A stretch of DNA of 6,363 bases, taken from positions 1 to 6,363 of the forward strand of contig JAITRD010000146.1 of the NCBI GenBank assembly GCA_031288575.1. The letters are read 5' to 3'. This DNA is from Treponema sp. Lineage in GTDB: Bacteria > Spirochaetota > Spirochaetia > Treponematales > Breznakiellaceae. The notes beneath the pieces were generated by a model, which was given only the letters and a program-made list of their open reading frames with translations, was not told the DNA's origin and did no database searches. Of the stretch, positions 6,083 through 6,363 are shown piece after piece; the first letter of the stretch is position 1; the number at the start of each line of letters is the position of its first letter. The position numbers were made by a program, and so were the translations under genes.

Positions 6083-6363
6083 ATGGAGTCGTTTTTAGTC
6101 CGCCGGCTTATTGCCCGGTTTGTTTTTATTATCGGCCTTTTTCTTATGTTTTTGGGGAGCGCTTTTTTATTAGGCGCCCTCGCGGGAAGCTCCCGGATGT
6201 CCGTATTAGCAGCCTTTTTCTTTATCCTTTTAGGCTCGGGCTGCGCCGTACTCGCGATAAAACTTAATAAACGTTCTACCTATCTGTTTTTTGCCACCCT
6301 GTTTATGCTGGTAGGTTTTTTCCTTTTTTTATCCGCCCTGGGGATCATCCCCGTGTCCTTTTC
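6083..6363 (+). CDS. Small multi-spanning membrane protein (3'-truncated by window edge)
   Basis: An open frame starts at ATG 6083 and stays open for 93 codons to the window end, so the stop is outside. The start is MESFLVRRLIARF, a positively charged N-terminus followed by hydrophobic helices at about 12-34, 40-59 and 67-88, with short charged turns (SSR near 36-38, KLNKRS at 60-65). The positive residues at the N-terminus and in the second turn suggest, by the positive-inside rule, an N-in topology. I do not recognise the family and assign no function. AAAGG lies only a few bases before the ATG, too close for a normal Shine-Dalgarno, while a strong -10 sits 7 nt upstream. The frame is supported by hydrophobic periodicity and codon use like its neighbours (GCC, GGC, CTT, TTT). 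It is divergent from the minus-strand operon. Confidence 0.75.
   Translation, partial: MESFLVRRLIARFVFIIGLFLMFLGSAFLLGALAGSSRMSVLAAFFFILLGSGCAVLAIKLNKRSTYLFFATLFMLVGFFLFLSALGIIPVSF

Noticed and set aside
6040..6267. 75-codon plus-strand open frame near the right edge
   Set aside because: It overlaps the 6083 frame, which has clean hydrophobic helices and stays open to the end, and it would start inside the promoter.

Overview
The window looks like chromosomal DNA from a spirochaete, most probably a Treponema-like bacterium of moderate GC content (about half G+C by eye). This rests on the style of the proteins: a kinase sensor region ending in an RGFGFVAIGAG-type stretch, a lipoprotein with TPR repeats, and an MltD/LysM transglycosylase. 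These resemble families I associate with treponemes, including the termite-gut lineages. The assignment is an inference, because there is no rRNA or other marker gene here.

Layout. (1) Positions 1-2232, plus strand: the 3' part of a large membrane-bound hybrid sensor histidine kinase (sensor, TM, HAMP, PAS, HisKA, HATPase, receiver); its 5' end lies outside the window. (2) Positions 2227-2474: non-coding DNA between convergent genes. It holds a roughly 182-bp imperfect palindrome with related ends (GGCTAA..TTGACCCGC), plus a third, inverted copy of the same end motif next to the following gene. It resembles a degenerate MITE-like or intergenic palindromic repeat, and it supplies the kinase stop codon. 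(3) Positions 5936 down to 2475, minus strand: a compact three-gene operon read in the order TPR lipoprotein, MltD-type lytic transglycosylase with two LysM domains, and secreted LPP20-like protein. The first two genes overlap at TGATG and the last two are 16 bp apart. (4) Positions 5937-6082: a divergent intergenic region with small dyads and a good sigma-70-type promoter facing right. (5) Positions 6083-6363, plus strand: the start of a small multi-spanning membrane protein that runs off the window end and whose promoter spacing suggests a leaderless mRNA.

How it fits together. The minus-strand operon reads as a cell-envelope module. An anchored TPR lipoprotein could hold or position the peptidoglycan-cleaving MltD homologue, and the third exported protein would act in the same compartment. 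The kinase is a separate signalling gene with no visible link to the operon. I saw no tRNA, rRNA, CRISPR array, transposase gene or phage gene. The least explained parts are the palindromic repeat and the two envelope proteins of unknown function.
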